Positions 1 to 7,956 of a stretch of 30,282 bases of DNA are shown piece after piece. The notes under the pieces are model-generated. The model did no database searches. It was not told where the DNA came from and was given only the letters and a program-made list of their open reading frames with translations. Made by a program: the position numbers and the translations under genes. The stretch's first letter is position 1, and each line of letters opens with the position of its first letter. The DNA lies in the IMG/VR virus record IMGVR_UViG_3300025141_000501, positions 1-30,282 of that record; one strand, written 5' to 3'. The DNA is from a virus.

Positions 1-110
1 ACAAGCGCACCAGCACTGTTAAGCGCCAAAAGAACATAAACCTCGCGGGATCCCTGCAGTAACAAAAGCTGCTTTGCTAAGACTACCGTCTCTAATAATA
101 ACTGTTTCAT
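1..110 (-). CDS. 5' part of an unidentified gene, cut by the left window edge
   Basis: An open frame starts with ATG at 110-108 and runs off the window edge after 36 full codons without a stop. The visible N-terminus is MKQLLLETVVLAKQLLLLQG followed by a further 16 residues, rich in Leu, Val and Ala. It could be a helix or a hydrophobic segment, but too little is visible to call a signal or membrane segment. The ATG is preceded by AGAGG at good spacing, and this ribosome site overlaps the stop codon of the primase gene; the gap between the genes is 11 nt. The tight spacing and shared strand suggest it belongs to the same operon as the resolvase and primase. I do not recognise the family. Confidence 0.6.
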   Translation of the reverse strand, partial: MKQLLLETVVLAKQLLLLQGSREVYVLLALNSAGAL

Positions 111-121
111 GTTTTATTCCT

Positions 122-1057
122 CTATACAGACATAGCAAGTGTCAACAATAAATAGTTGTCTGGAGTGATAAGGGTCGCATTTTCTAGGCACTTTTTGAAT
201 TGCTCTTTTCTCATCGAGCCAACATCCTCATAATCTCCGATACCGACTTTCCAAACTTCAATGTCAAAATCTAGTAAGGTTTTGATAATCTCCAGTTCTT
301 TCTTCTTAGCATCAGGATCAAGAGCAACATATACTCCGGCATCTTCTCTAACAATTTTACGTAGCAAAACCGAGTGCTGATTTAGGGTCGAGCCGAGGAT
401 TGGAACTGCATTGCGCCCCGCAACAATTGCATCAAATATGCCTTCGACCAGAATAATGTCCGAACTCCAATCAACAAAGAGATCGTTAAATATAATATTC
501 TTGCTTACCGAAGGATTCTTATACTTTGGGTAATAGGCTTTATCATAAGATCGGGAAACAAAATAGTTCAAATCTCCTTCGTCGTCAAACGAGGGAATAA
601 TGATTCTACCTTCGTATTCTCCTCCGCTGCAATATCCCATCTTCCACCAAACAATATCTTGTTTGCTGATGTTTCGTTTTCTCAGATAGTTTCTTGCGGC
701 AAAGCCCGTAGGTGGTACATCCTTGTTTGCCAGGGACACAAATCCTTCTGGCATCTCAAGGATTTGTTTTTCTTCGATTTTCGTGGCAAATAAATCTTCG
801 AGCTTATTATAATCTATCTCGGATGTAAACTCACGCCACCGTGATTTATCGCTGTTTGTCCCGAAACGCCGGATAACACGATAGATATTCTTGCCGCGAG
901 TATCGCAAACCCAACACTTATAATACCCCTTTTCGAGGTTAATAGAGAATTTGCGCTTATGATGATCGCAGTAAGGACATTTAAAAAGAAATTCGTTATT
1001 GGTCCGGTAGCCGGTCCCCAACACATTAGTCAGTATCTTTAGCTTCTTCTCTTTCAC
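122..1057 (-). CDS. DnaG-type DNA primase (zinc ribbon + TOPRIM), no helicase domain
   Basis: The protein (311 aa) should make RNA primers for lagging-strand synthesis. It has an N-terminal CHC2-type zinc ribbon with C27-x2-C30 and C48-x2-C51 (CPYCDHHKRKFSIN then YYKCWVCDTRG). Residues about 149-171 (GRIIIPSFDDEG...SRSYD) match the DnaG catalytic-core entry. A TOPRIM domain follows, with the acidic motif ILVEGIFDAI (E204, D208) and the DxD motif VALDPDAK (D246, D248). It is much shorter than bacterial DnaG (about 580 aa) and has no fused helicase, so it probably works with a separate helicase encoded elsewhere. The start is GTG at 1057, which overlaps the resolvase gene by 32 nt. A GTG at 1024 just after the resolvase stop is an alternative, but it would remove the conserved-looking residues before the zinc ribbon. 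T4 itself uses gp61, which differs, so this replication module is not classically T4-like. Confidence 0.88.
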   Translation of the reverse strand: MKEKKLKILTNVLGTGYRTNNEFLFKCPYCDHHKRKFSINLEKGYYKCWVCDTRGKNIYRVIRRFGTNSDKSRWREFTSEIDYNKLEDLFATKIEEKQILEMPEGFVSLANKDVPPTGFAARNYLRKRNISKQDIVWWKMGYCSGGEYEGRIIIPSFDDEGDLNYFVSRSYDKAYYPKYKNPSVSKNIIFNDLFVDWSSDIILVEGIFDAIVAGRNAVPILGSTLNQHSVLLRKIVREDAGVYVALDPDAKKKELEIIKTLLDFDIEVWKVGIGDYEDVGSMRKEQFKKCLENATLITPDNYLLLTLAMSV

Positions 1058-1559
1058 GGATCCAGCCTGCCTTTGCGATCACATAGCTATCTGACCGGTC
1101 GGCATAACCAGCCTTTGGATTTCCATGTCTAGTGTATTCTACCTCAAAACCAGGGACGTTGTCAACAACAAACTGCAAAGAAACAGCCTTTGCTTTCTGC
1201 CCTTTGGGGACCTTGATACCGCATAATTTGCGGGCGGATGTGGCGGCGAAGTATAAGGGTTCGCTTCCAAAGATATTATAGCAGATCCACGACACAATAC
1301 CATTTATTTTTGATAATAACGAAAGCGTTTGTGCTGAGGAAAAGCCCGAGCGAAATGACTGAAGTGATTGTTCAATATACACTTTCTCTATAAAGTACTG
1401 AGATCTTAATTCGTTAAGGGTGCCCTCGATCTGGGCAGCCTTTAAAAAGAAATTCTTTTCCTTTCGTAGGTCGATATGCTCACAAACAACAATATTGCCC
1501 TTGTTGTCTAATATGGTGTAACCGGTAATACTGGTTGATATGTCTAATCCTAGGATCAC
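1026..1559 (-). CDS. RuvC-like Holliday junction resolvase
   Basis: The protein (177 aa) has the RNase H-like fold signature of RuvC resolvases, Mg-dependent endonucleases that cut four-way or branched DNA. Visible motifs are GLDIST near the N-terminus (D6), VYIEQSL (E63), and near the C-terminus YADRSDSYVIAKAG (D154 and D157). Together these give the expected acidic catalytic set. Length is close to that of bacterial RuvC (about 170 aa). In a large phage such an enzyme clears recombination and replication branches before DNA packaging, the job done by endonuclease VII (gp49) in T4; the substrate here is inferred. The start is GTG at 1559 with no good Shine-Dalgarno, 12 nt after the preceding stop, so expression may depend on coupling. 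Its 3' end overlaps the primase gene by 32 nt. The family call is secure; its exact role is inferred. Confidence 0.85.
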   Translation of the reverse strand: MILGLDISTSITGYTILDNKGNIVVCEHIDLRKEKNFFLKAAQIEGTLNELRSQYFIEKVYIEQSLQSFRSGFSSAQTLSLLSKINGIVSWICYNIFGSEPLYFAATSARKLCGIKVPKGQKAKAVSLQFVVDNVPGFEVEYTRHGNPKAGYADRSDSYVIAKAGWIREREEAKDTD

Positions 1560-1571
1560 AAAGATATGATA

Positions 1572-2915
1572 TCAGATATCTAGCTTGATCTTAAACGTAA
1601 AGTCGCGTTCGACTGTTTTCTTAATTGGGGTTGCGAGCTTTGCGATCGCGATTAGGTTTTTGCTATTGTCATAAATCCCAACCTTAGAAATATAAGTTAC
1701 TTTTTGGAATGATCCAGTGGGATCAGCATAAGCTGAACTAACAACGTTTTTAATTAGCATCTGATCATTTTCAACATATGTTTTTGAACCAGTATTGGCA
1801 AAATTAGCCGTCGTATACTTAATAAACGTCGGGTTTGTAGACTGATTTAACTGTCCCTTAGGAGCATTGGCAAACATAGTGAGAGTTTGGGTGGTGGAGG
1901 TGCCGCTCATTTCCATCACGAAAGAGGCGCTAGCCGCTGTAATCGGACCCACAGTAGGATCTATTCCTGGTCCTAAATCATCGCCTACCGTCCCAAGAAC
2001 TGATCCACTTAAGGATTGAGCAAAAAATAGCCAGCATGGCGATGTGAGTCCGCTTGAACTTGTATAATAATCTTTATCGATACGCGACAAATTCAGCGAG
2101 CTGGTCAATATTATAAAACCTTCGTTATAAAGCGCCAGACCAATCACGCTGCCCGAAGTCCTGCCGTAGGTGCCATATAGCACTCCATCTTGATTTTCAT
2201 CTTGGGCACGGGCCAAAAGTGCTCCAGTAATATAATATTTAAGATCTATTGTCCCCTTTTTAATCGCCGAACCATAGAATATGGTGGGAATATTCACAAG
2301 CCCGAGATCAATGCTATTAAAATCGCGACCGGCGCCTGGGTATAAAGCCCCTTCCGACGAAGAATAAATAAAATGTGGATTTATGTAAGTATAAGAATCA
2401 ATGGTATTTTTAAGAGCCAAAATATGGGAGACGGAGCCCGTACGAACGCCATTTGTTATTAAAGGATTAGAAGAGGATCGCGGAGTAGCGGCGGCGTAAA
2501 ACTCTTTAGAAATACTGGAAGTATAAGGGTAGTTCCCAAATATAACTTGCCCGTATTGAGCTTCATTCCACGAGCCGGTGCTAGCTAATGTTCTAAATCC
2601 GAGTCGGGAACCATTCTTCACCACAAACGAATAAATTAAACCATTATCCGGGACGCCGGTGATGGCGTCTTCCTCGGGTAGGGGCACCTGGGCACCCATG
2701 AATCTGTCCGTGGATGAACTGACACGGTCGATATTCATTTCATACAGCGAAATGTGTCCGGAATCAGTTAGTCTAATTGGATCGGCATGGGCGCCGGAGA
2801 TATTGGGTGTATTATTATAATAAGCCGAGCCACTATAAACTATAAATTTAACGCTTGGATGTGTCTTTAATGTGTTTCGATAAACATTATTGGTCTTAAA
2901 CTTATAGTAAGGCAT
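1572..2915 (-). CDS. Virion-associated protein, paralogous at its C-terminus to the 372-aa neighbour
   Basis: The protein (447 aa) is rich in Ser, Thr, Tyr and Gly, as is usual for beta-rich phage tail or fibre proteins. I see no signal peptide or membrane segment. Its last ~100 residues run parallel to those of the upstream 372-aa protein: both have a 'Y[IV][ST][KT]VG[IL]Y' step, then 'LIAIAKLATPIKK' here against 'LLAVAKLSEPLKK' there, and both end in an alternating hydrophobic/charged strand (FKIKLDI against IRVRLDY). A weaker match, centred on IKKG, lies near the middle of both. The pair probably arose by duplication and then diverged at the N-terminus. The ATG has no evident Shine-Dalgarno and follows the upstream stop by 20 nt, so translation may be weak or coupled. 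This is the last structural gene before the resolvase. A role in the baseplate periphery or tail fibres is inferred from context only. Confidence 0.75.
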   Translation of the reverse strand: MPYYKFKTNNVYRNTLKTHPSVKFIVYSGSAYYNNTPNISGAHADPIRLTDSGHISLYEMNIDRVSSSTDRFMGAQVPLPEEDAITGVPDNGLIYSFVVKNGSRLGFRTLASTGSWNEAQYGQVIFGNYPYTSSISKEFYAAATPRSSSNPLITNGVRTGSVSHILALKNTIDSYTYINPHFIYSSSEGALYPGAGRDFNSIDLGLVNIPTIFYGSAIKKGTIDLKYYITGALLARAQDENQDGVLYGTYGRTSGSVIGLALYNEGFIILTSSLNLSRIDKDYYTSSSGLTSPCWLFFAQSLSGSVLGTVGDDLGPGIDPTVGPITAASASFVMEMSGTSTTQTLTMFANAPKGQLNQSTNPTFIKYTTANFANTGSKTYVENDQMLIKNVVSSAYADPTGSFQKVTYISKVGIYDNSKNLIAIAKLATPIKKTVERDFTFKIKLDI

Positions 2916-2935
2916 GCCCGAGCCGCATCATCTTA

Positions 2936-4054
2936 TTAGTAGTCTAGGCGAACTCTAATAGTAAACTCTGTTGATGGATCCTTTTTCAGTGGCTCCGACA
3001 ACTTAGCGACTGCTAACAACTCATTATCCGGCGAATAGAGACCTACTGTGGTAACATAAGAAACGGGTGCGTCAGAAGAATTGTCTTTAACAACCATCTT
3101 ACTGGCACTTAAGTAGGTATTATTACTTGAATAGTTGAAGTCTGTGTTGTTAACGCGGCAGAAGTAAACTGTTGAGTTCAGCTCTGTAGAATTGTTGAAC
3201 GAAATATTGTCGACTCTGTGGCGCAGGTTGTCGCAGTTCCCCGAAATAGATGCACTAATAAAGTTGCCCACAACGCTCGCGCTAGCATGAACAGCAACTC
3301 CCTCTGTAGCGCTCATGCTAACCGAGGAGGACAATAAACTACCAAATACAGATGCCGAAATTACTGCGATACCGGCTTGATAATAGAGCAAGCCGACTTT
3401 AGCGTATCCACGGTCCCACTTAGCGTTGTATCCGCCTGCAGACTGGTCCCACACATCGCCAGAACCTGTTGCAAAAAGGATGCCGTATTCGCCGGCTGGT
3501 GAATTTACCTTATAACCAGCTGATCCGCTCTTATCTGTAATTGTAAGGGTTTGGGCAAAAGGAGAGCTATGTCCCGAAACTCCGGGGGCATTGACTCCTA
3601 GTGTAAGAGTAAAACTACCCTTCTTAATCTCATCCTTAGAAAGAAGACGCGTAAAGTTAATGAAGTAAGCTTCATCAATCTTGGTGCCGGATGTGAGGTC
3701 ACCATCTTCGTCAAATTGTCGGACGGCATTGTTGCTATCAAATCCAGCAAGCACTTGGGCCATCTCGTTATAGATGTTTATCTTTTTAGCCTGATTTGTC
3801 GTTGTACCATAAGAGCGAGAAAGCGACGAGGTAGCAGGATACCCACACGTAAGATCTAAGATATGGTTAGCAGACGAACTTAAATAGGGATAATCATATA
3901 CTGACTGAAATATCCCGTGACTATAATTCTTAATATTATTATCAGCATAGGTGCCCGACAAAATCGTACCAGTGAGGGGGATAGCCTCATGCAGGAGATT
4001 CCTGGTTACCACCGAGTCTTTTGCTGTGTCAAAAGTTTTGAATGAAGTTGCCAT
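2936..4054 (-). CDS. Virion-associated protein with the same C-terminal module as the 447-aa neighbour
   Basis: The protein (372 aa) is Ser/Thr/Asn/Gly-rich with no visible transmembrane segment. Its C-terminal ~100 residues form a module shared with the next gene: a segment with FNNSTELNSTVYF, then TVGLYSPDNELLAVAKL, a proline-lysine turn (EPLKK) and a final strand ending RVRLDY. From memory, this 'T.[GV]LY...LLAVAKL..P..K' signature recurs in uncharacterised structural proteins of large T4-like marine phages; that is unverified. The start ATG at 4054 has a good ribosome site (AAAGGA about 8 nt upstream). The gap from the 307-aa gene is 15 nt. The protein probably belongs to the tail tip, baseplate rim or fibre set, but no specific function can be assigned. 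Confidence 0.75.
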   Translation of the reverse strand: MATSFKTFDTAKDSVVTRNLLHEAIPLTGTILSGTYADNNIKNYSHGIFQSVYDYPYLSSSANHILDLTCGYPATSSLSRSYGTTTNQAKKINIYNEMAQVLAGFDSNNAVRQFDEDGDLTSGTKIDEAYFINFTRLLSKDEIKKGSFTLTLGVNAPGVSGHSSPFAQTLTITDKSGSAGYKVNSPAGEYGILFATGSGDVWDQSAGGYNAKWDRGYAKVGLLYYQAGIAVISASVFGSLLSSSVSMSATEGVAVHASASVVGNFISASISGNCDNLRHRVDNISFNNSTELNSTVYFCRVNNTDFNYSSNNTYLSASKMVVKDNSSDAPVSYVTTVGLYSPDNELLAVAKLSEPLKKDPSTEFTIRVRLDY

Positions 4055-4069
4055 TATTATTTCCTTTTA

Positions 4070-4993
4070 TTAACTTGTTTTCTTGACAAATCTAACTGGA
4101 ATATCCAGCGTGAATCCTGTGGATACGCCGGAGACTCTCACGGTAGAATCGATAAACTTGTAATTTGCTGCGGCGAGGGTCTTCGTCCCGCTAGTGATGG
4201 CTGTGGTCCCCGAAGTGCCTAATTGGGTGAACAAGAAGGTACTGGTTCTTAAGTCTAGACCTGAGCCAATCTTGAGTGATACACGAGTTCCACGTGGACC
4301 CACAATGTCCGAGGCAGCAGCCGCGGCAATGTTGGTAACTACTCCGGTCCCATCCTCAGCAGTAGCTACATATGTTGCAATATTATCATCATCGATCGAT
4401 GTGGGTTTCAGCGAGCCGGCGGAGGGTCGCAGAAAACCGAGCCGATTGTCCATCTGTATAAAATATTGGGTTTCTAGGAGGGACGGGTTGATAACAGACT
4501 CGTTGGATAACTCACTAGTATTGAGACCCTGATCCGTTCTGATGAGGTTTGTTCCAAGGTCGGGGCGGAATCCGTTTAGGAGTCCGGCGTCCAAGCTATT
4601 ACTGTCAGTTGTAAGTGCATTGACAGTTTCTTCGTCCACCAGAACAACATAGCTTGAAAGCCCGCTATAGAATGCCGAACCGCCGATGGTGGTGGCAGGC
4701 ACGATTACTGGTAGGTATAGAAGATCGTTTTCCCCATAGGACATAAGTCTAGACTTCATGCTAGACATATTGTTTGTAAATGCCTCTAGCACTGGTGTTT
4801 GAAGAATATTTATATCATAATACGCAGAACCATTGGTATTAGTCTTGTCGTATAGCCCATAATCAATTTCATCATCACCCAAAGCAAACTTGGAGATTCT
4901 AAATCTCCCATTGCCGCGCGCTAATCTTTTTCTGCCTAAGTCAGTTAAAACGGCGTCTAAAATAATATCGCCTGAGTTGTCTAAGAATCCCAT
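4070..4993 (-). CDS. Virion protein with an N-terminal module shared with the 308-aa protein
   Basis: The protein (307 aa) opens with a distinctive module: LDAVLTDLGRKRLA, then SKFALGDDEIDYGLYD, then ILQTPVLEAFTNN. The 308-aa protein encoded at 10641-11567 shows the same order of elements (LDVELTEYGKYLLS, AFFDDDVLYD, DTPQLKILANR), so the two are paralogs. The 'LT..G...L' plus 'FALGD' pattern also recalls the N-terminal region of phage tail-collar/fibre proteins (DUF3751-like), which attaches fibres to the baseplate; this link is suggestive only. The middle is Ser/Thr/Ala/Gly-rich and the end is a beta-like strand (FTLDIPVRFV). ATG at 4993 has a strong GAGGA site 7 nt upstream. The 37-nt gap before it is the longest gap between genes in the window. 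Confidence 0.78.
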   Translation of the reverse strand: MGFLDNSGDIILDAVLTDLGRKRLARGNGRFRISKFALGDDEIDYGLYDKTNTNGSAYYDINILQTPVLEAFTNNMSSMKSRLMSYGENDLLYLPVIVPATTIGGSAFYSGLSSYVVLVDEETVNALTTDSNSLDAGLLNGFRPDLGTNLIRTDQGLNTSELSNESVINPSLLETQYFIQMDNRLGFLRPSAGSLKPTSIDDDNIATYVATAEDGTGVVTNIAAAAASDIVGPRGTRVSLKIGSGLDLRTSTFLFTQLGTSGTTAITSGTKTLAAANYKFIDSTVRVSGVSTGFTLDIPVRFVKKTS

Positions 4994-5030
4994 ACTGTTG
5001 TCCTCTTCATATAAATAGTCTTCAATGTCT

Positions 5031-7955
5031 TTATTCGCTAGGATTTACAATCCCAGTATTTTTAAATGTCACGTTTAGATCTAGTTTTCTTCCTGTCTTC
5101 TCGCTGCTTACTCGTATTTTAAATGTTTTATTCCACAGATCACCACTATCGGGGGCGCCTAATATTGACGAATTGGGAGCATTCGTAACCACTGGTACGC
5201 CTATAGAAAGAGGGTCATCCAAGCTTAATTGCTTCAAACTAGGCTCAATATAAATATAGCGTCGGCCGAGTTTTGTATGTACTGCTTGTGTGGTTGTTTC
5301 TAAGGTAAATATATCATGAGTTAAATAAACTTGCCCGGCGGAGTCCACCATCTCAATTTCATGAATAAATGTAGGATTCGAAATATTTTTGTTTATGTCC
5401 ACCGATCTTGCACAATAATAGTACTTCTGATTTGGACGAATTGTGTCAGTCATCGAACCTGGAATACCGCGTTCAGGGTTGACCGAGAAGAACCTGCCAG
5501 AGGCAAAATCGGTATACTTCGTCGGTGGCACCGTTAACCTAAAAATTTCATATTCATCTACAGGGTCATCCGACTTGAATGTAAGTTGGGCCGACGCCAC
5601 GTTGTCATAGGTGGTTTGTATTCCAGTCTGAGATAGATACTCTGCGACAAAATAACTTTTATCACTTTCCGCTATCGCAACGGGGCTTTCATTGACTTCG
5701 CCAAAAGCAGATTGAAGTAAAATTTTAACCCGATTGTTCACCCCCAGGAAGGGATAGAAAGAAATGTCGGGCGAAACAGGAGGTTTGTCCTGGGCTACAA
5801 CAGTAACTGGTCCGAGTATATAGGGGACCTGAAGTATTCTTATGTTCGGATGATTAAAAATACCAATGTCAACTGTGAGCGGATCCGGTTCCGTGGACTC
5901 GTTGGAGTTCCCTGCGATCGCCTGTCCTTGAAATCCGGAGAAGGTGGTATAGCCATACTGATTGCCAAAGACCAGCAGGATCCTATCGATTTCATAACGA
6001 TAAGCTATCTTGGACTTTATTTGAGAATCATAATATACAATATTTTCTCCATCAAATCGATTTGTAAAATAGAAAGTCTGTACAGGGTGCACCCGGTTTG
6101 AGGCTCTATATTTTCTAACCACATACATCAATGTCTCAACATGACACTTTGCATTGTGCAATATTTCTTCATAGCCGCGAGTAAAATTCGAGCCAGCCTG
6201 CACCTCAAAAGCCAGCAAGGGATCCGTGTTATCTGGGGTTGAGTCAGCATAGGGAGGCGGCAGTGTAGCGCGCTTGTGTAAGAGTGCTGCGCGGAAGGCG
6301 ATGTCGGGGTTTCCCCCGGGAGCGGGCATGAAACTATCCTCGTCAATTTTCTCTGCTATAGCAGTCGCTGTTACATCAATGTCCGCGGGGTCCTGGTTTG
6401 TGAGGTCATCATATAGACTGCCGAAAGTTGCTAAATCAACATAGGTAGTAGGAGTAACAGCACTCCTAATCCCGGGGTTGGCGAGCGCACTGGTGGGCTT
6501 TCTTGTCCAAGCGTCGAAGCCTAGGCGCGGGGGCGTAGCTTGTCTGAGTTTTTGAATCACCCTATACTGTAATAAGCTCAGTGCATCGTGAGGGTCTCCG
6601 CTCGCCAGCATTGGCGCCGCATCGCCGGCGGTAGAGTCGGCGAGACTCTTAAGAAGCGCGACCTGGAAATCTCCGGCGTTTGTCGCGACCTCGCGTCCCT
6701 CGGGAAGCGAAGGGGGGATAATTATTTTATTATAAAAAGGTGTTGTAGCGGGGTTGATGGAATCTTCTTCCAGTACCTCTCTGTCTTTGTGCAATACGAT
6801 AAGATCGGCTACAATTTTCGTCGCAGTTGTTGAAAGCTTCTCCTCAGCGAGCGCTTGCAAGAGTGCCCTAGTGTAAGTGGGGTAGAAGCGTCCTACACCA
6901 GTCTCCGTCCTGAACATCGGGGTGTTCTGCACCACTCTTCTAAACCAAGGTGTCTCGGTGGCAGAATCGGGGAGCCTTTGATTCATCAAAGTTAGTGCAT
7001 CCATATAGCGCCCGCCAGCTAGAGGGAAAACTGTTCCATTTTGCAATTCGAGCTGCAAATAATAAACATTTGGTAAAATGTGCTCTGGGATATTGTCCGC
7101 GCTAATCACTGTTTCATAACTTGGGTTGCCATCTATATATTGCTGGTAGATAGGATCGATCGTAAACGCTTCGCCAGCTGCTTCGCGAATCCGGGGGTCC
7201 GCGGAAGGAATATGAAACTGGCACGTGTGATCTAGGAACCGCGGTGCGGTGGTGTTCGCCGAGGGCGCAAGTTGTCCATGTAAGAGCCCGCGAATATGTG
7301 CTGGTGCACCTAGGATTGGGGGCGTCTCCATGCTCTGTGCGGTGCCTACATAAAGGTTCAATCTCTCTTTCGCTTGTTCATATAGGGGCTCGATATCCCC
7401 CCATTCAGACTGAATCCCTTCGCCGGTCCGTTGGGCGTTCGAAATTGCCAGGGAGGATCCACCACCCTGGGATTCCAGATCGCCTAGGTTAACCTGAAAA
7501 TTGGGTGTATAATCGAACCACAGCTTAGCAGGGATACTAACATCGTAGCTCATCCATGCGGGGTTGCTGAACTCCATGTTCAAGGCTTCGTCCCAGTACG
7601 GGTACGCATCATGATCGGCGCGCTCGCGGGTCGTTGAATAATTGAAAGGAATATTGTTGCCCCGGTTGGGACCAACGAATTGAGCCGCAACGGTACCCCC
7701 CCCGGCACCTACCACACCGAAGCCCTGCTGTTGGGAACTATCAAGTGCTTCACCAGCATTCCACAAAGCCTCTCCTTGGGTGCCCGGGTACTGGAGATAG
7801 TACCTGCCCAATACTCCTCTAATCTTGTCGGAAGTCCCCCAATCATTACGCGCCATTGGATGGAATTGAGGCCGATTAGGTTTTCTAATGCGTAGACCGA
7901 CCATCGAAGAGTTTACAATAACAAGACGATCTTGGTAATTGCTAAGGGCTGTCAT
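5031..7955 (-). CDS. Large tail/baseplate protein with a C-terminal fibronectin-III-like region
   Basis: The protein is 974 aa from ATG 7955. A longer frame opens at GTG 8006, but that start lies inside the preceding gene. The ATG at 7955 sits one base after the preceding TAA and has AGGA at 7-nt spacing, so I prefer it. The N-terminal half is Pro/Ala/Asp-rich with no recognised domain. Around residues 598-680 is a conserved-looking block (HNAKCHVETLMYVVRKYR, then FYFTNRFDGENIVYYDSQ). Residues about 790-870 resemble a fibronectin-III fold: EYEIFRLTVPPTKYTDF, then TIRPNQKYYYCARSVD, then SNPTFIHEIE. FN3 domains are common on phage tail surfaces and usually bind carbohydrate or serve as spacers. 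The end (FKIRVSSEKTGRKLDLNV) is beta-like. Context suggests a baseplate-periphery or adhesion component. Exact function is unknown. Confidence 0.8.
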   Translation of the reverse strand: MTALSNYQDRLVIVNSSMVGLRIRKPNRPQFHPMARNDWGTSDKIRGVLGRYYLQYPGTQGEALWNAGEALDSSQQQGFGVVGAGGGTVAAQFVGPNRGNNIPFNYSTTRERADHDAYPYWDEALNMEFSNPAWMSYDVSIPAKLWFDYTPNFQVNLGDLESQGGGSSLAISNAQRTGEGIQSEWGDIEPLYEQAKERLNLYVGTAQSMETPPILGAPAHIRGLLHGQLAPSANTTAPRFLDHTCQFHIPSADPRIREAAGEAFTIDPIYQQYIDGNPSYETVISADNIPEHILPNVYYLQLELQNGTVFPLAGGRYMDALTLMNQRLPDSATETPWFRRVVQNTPMFRTETGVGRFYPTYTRALLQALAEEKLSTTATKIVADLIVLHKDREVLEEDSINPATTPFYNKIIIPPSLPEGREVATNAGDFQVALLKSLADSTAGDAAPMLASGDPHDALSLLQYRVIQKLRQATPPRLGFDAWTRKPTSALANPGIRSAVTPTTYVDLATFGSLYDDLTNQDPADIDVTATAIAEKIDEDSFMPAPGGNPDIAFRAALLHKRATLPPPYADSTPDNTDPLLAFEVQAGSNFTRGYEEILHNAKCHVETLMYVVRKYRASNRVHPVQTFYFTNRFDGENIVYYDSQIKSKIAYRYEIDRILLVFGNQYGYTTFSGFQGQAIAGNSNESTEPDPLTVDIGIFNHPNIRILQVPYILGPVTVVAQDKPPVSPDISFYPFLGVNNRVKILLQSAFGEVNESPVAIAESDKSYFVAEYLSQTGIQTTYDNVASAQLTFKSDDPVDEYEIFRLTVPPTKYTDFASGRFFSVNPERGIPGSMTDTIRPNQKYYYCARSVDINKNISNPTFIHEIEMVDSAGQVYLTHDIFTLETTTQAVHTKLGRRYIYIEPSLKQLSLDDPLSIGVPVVTNAPNSSILGAPDSGDLWNKTFKIRVSSEKTGRKLDLNVTFKNTGIVNPSE

Positions 7956-7956
7956 T

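Noticed and set aside
122-1559. Interpreting the cluster as a bacterial contractile injection system or tailocin
   Set aside because: A primase and a RuvC-type resolvase follow on the same strand with overlaps, which fits a replicating phage genome better.
4807-4814. Minus-strand TATAAATA, identical to the T4 late-promoter box
   Set aside because: It is inside the 307-aa coding region, about 750 nt before the next gene start, and similar AT-rich strings occur elsewhere, also on the plus strand (for example near 5009, 23699 and 26718). Chance is the simpler explanation.
4994-5030. The longest intergenic gap, checked for a promoter or terminator
   Set aside because: It holds a ribosome site (GAGGA) and AT-rich bases but no hairpin with a U-run and no convincing promoter elements.
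6128-6346. A 72-aa minus-strand frame inside the 974-aa gene
   Set aside because: Out of frame within a well-supported larger gene, with no ribosome site or domain.
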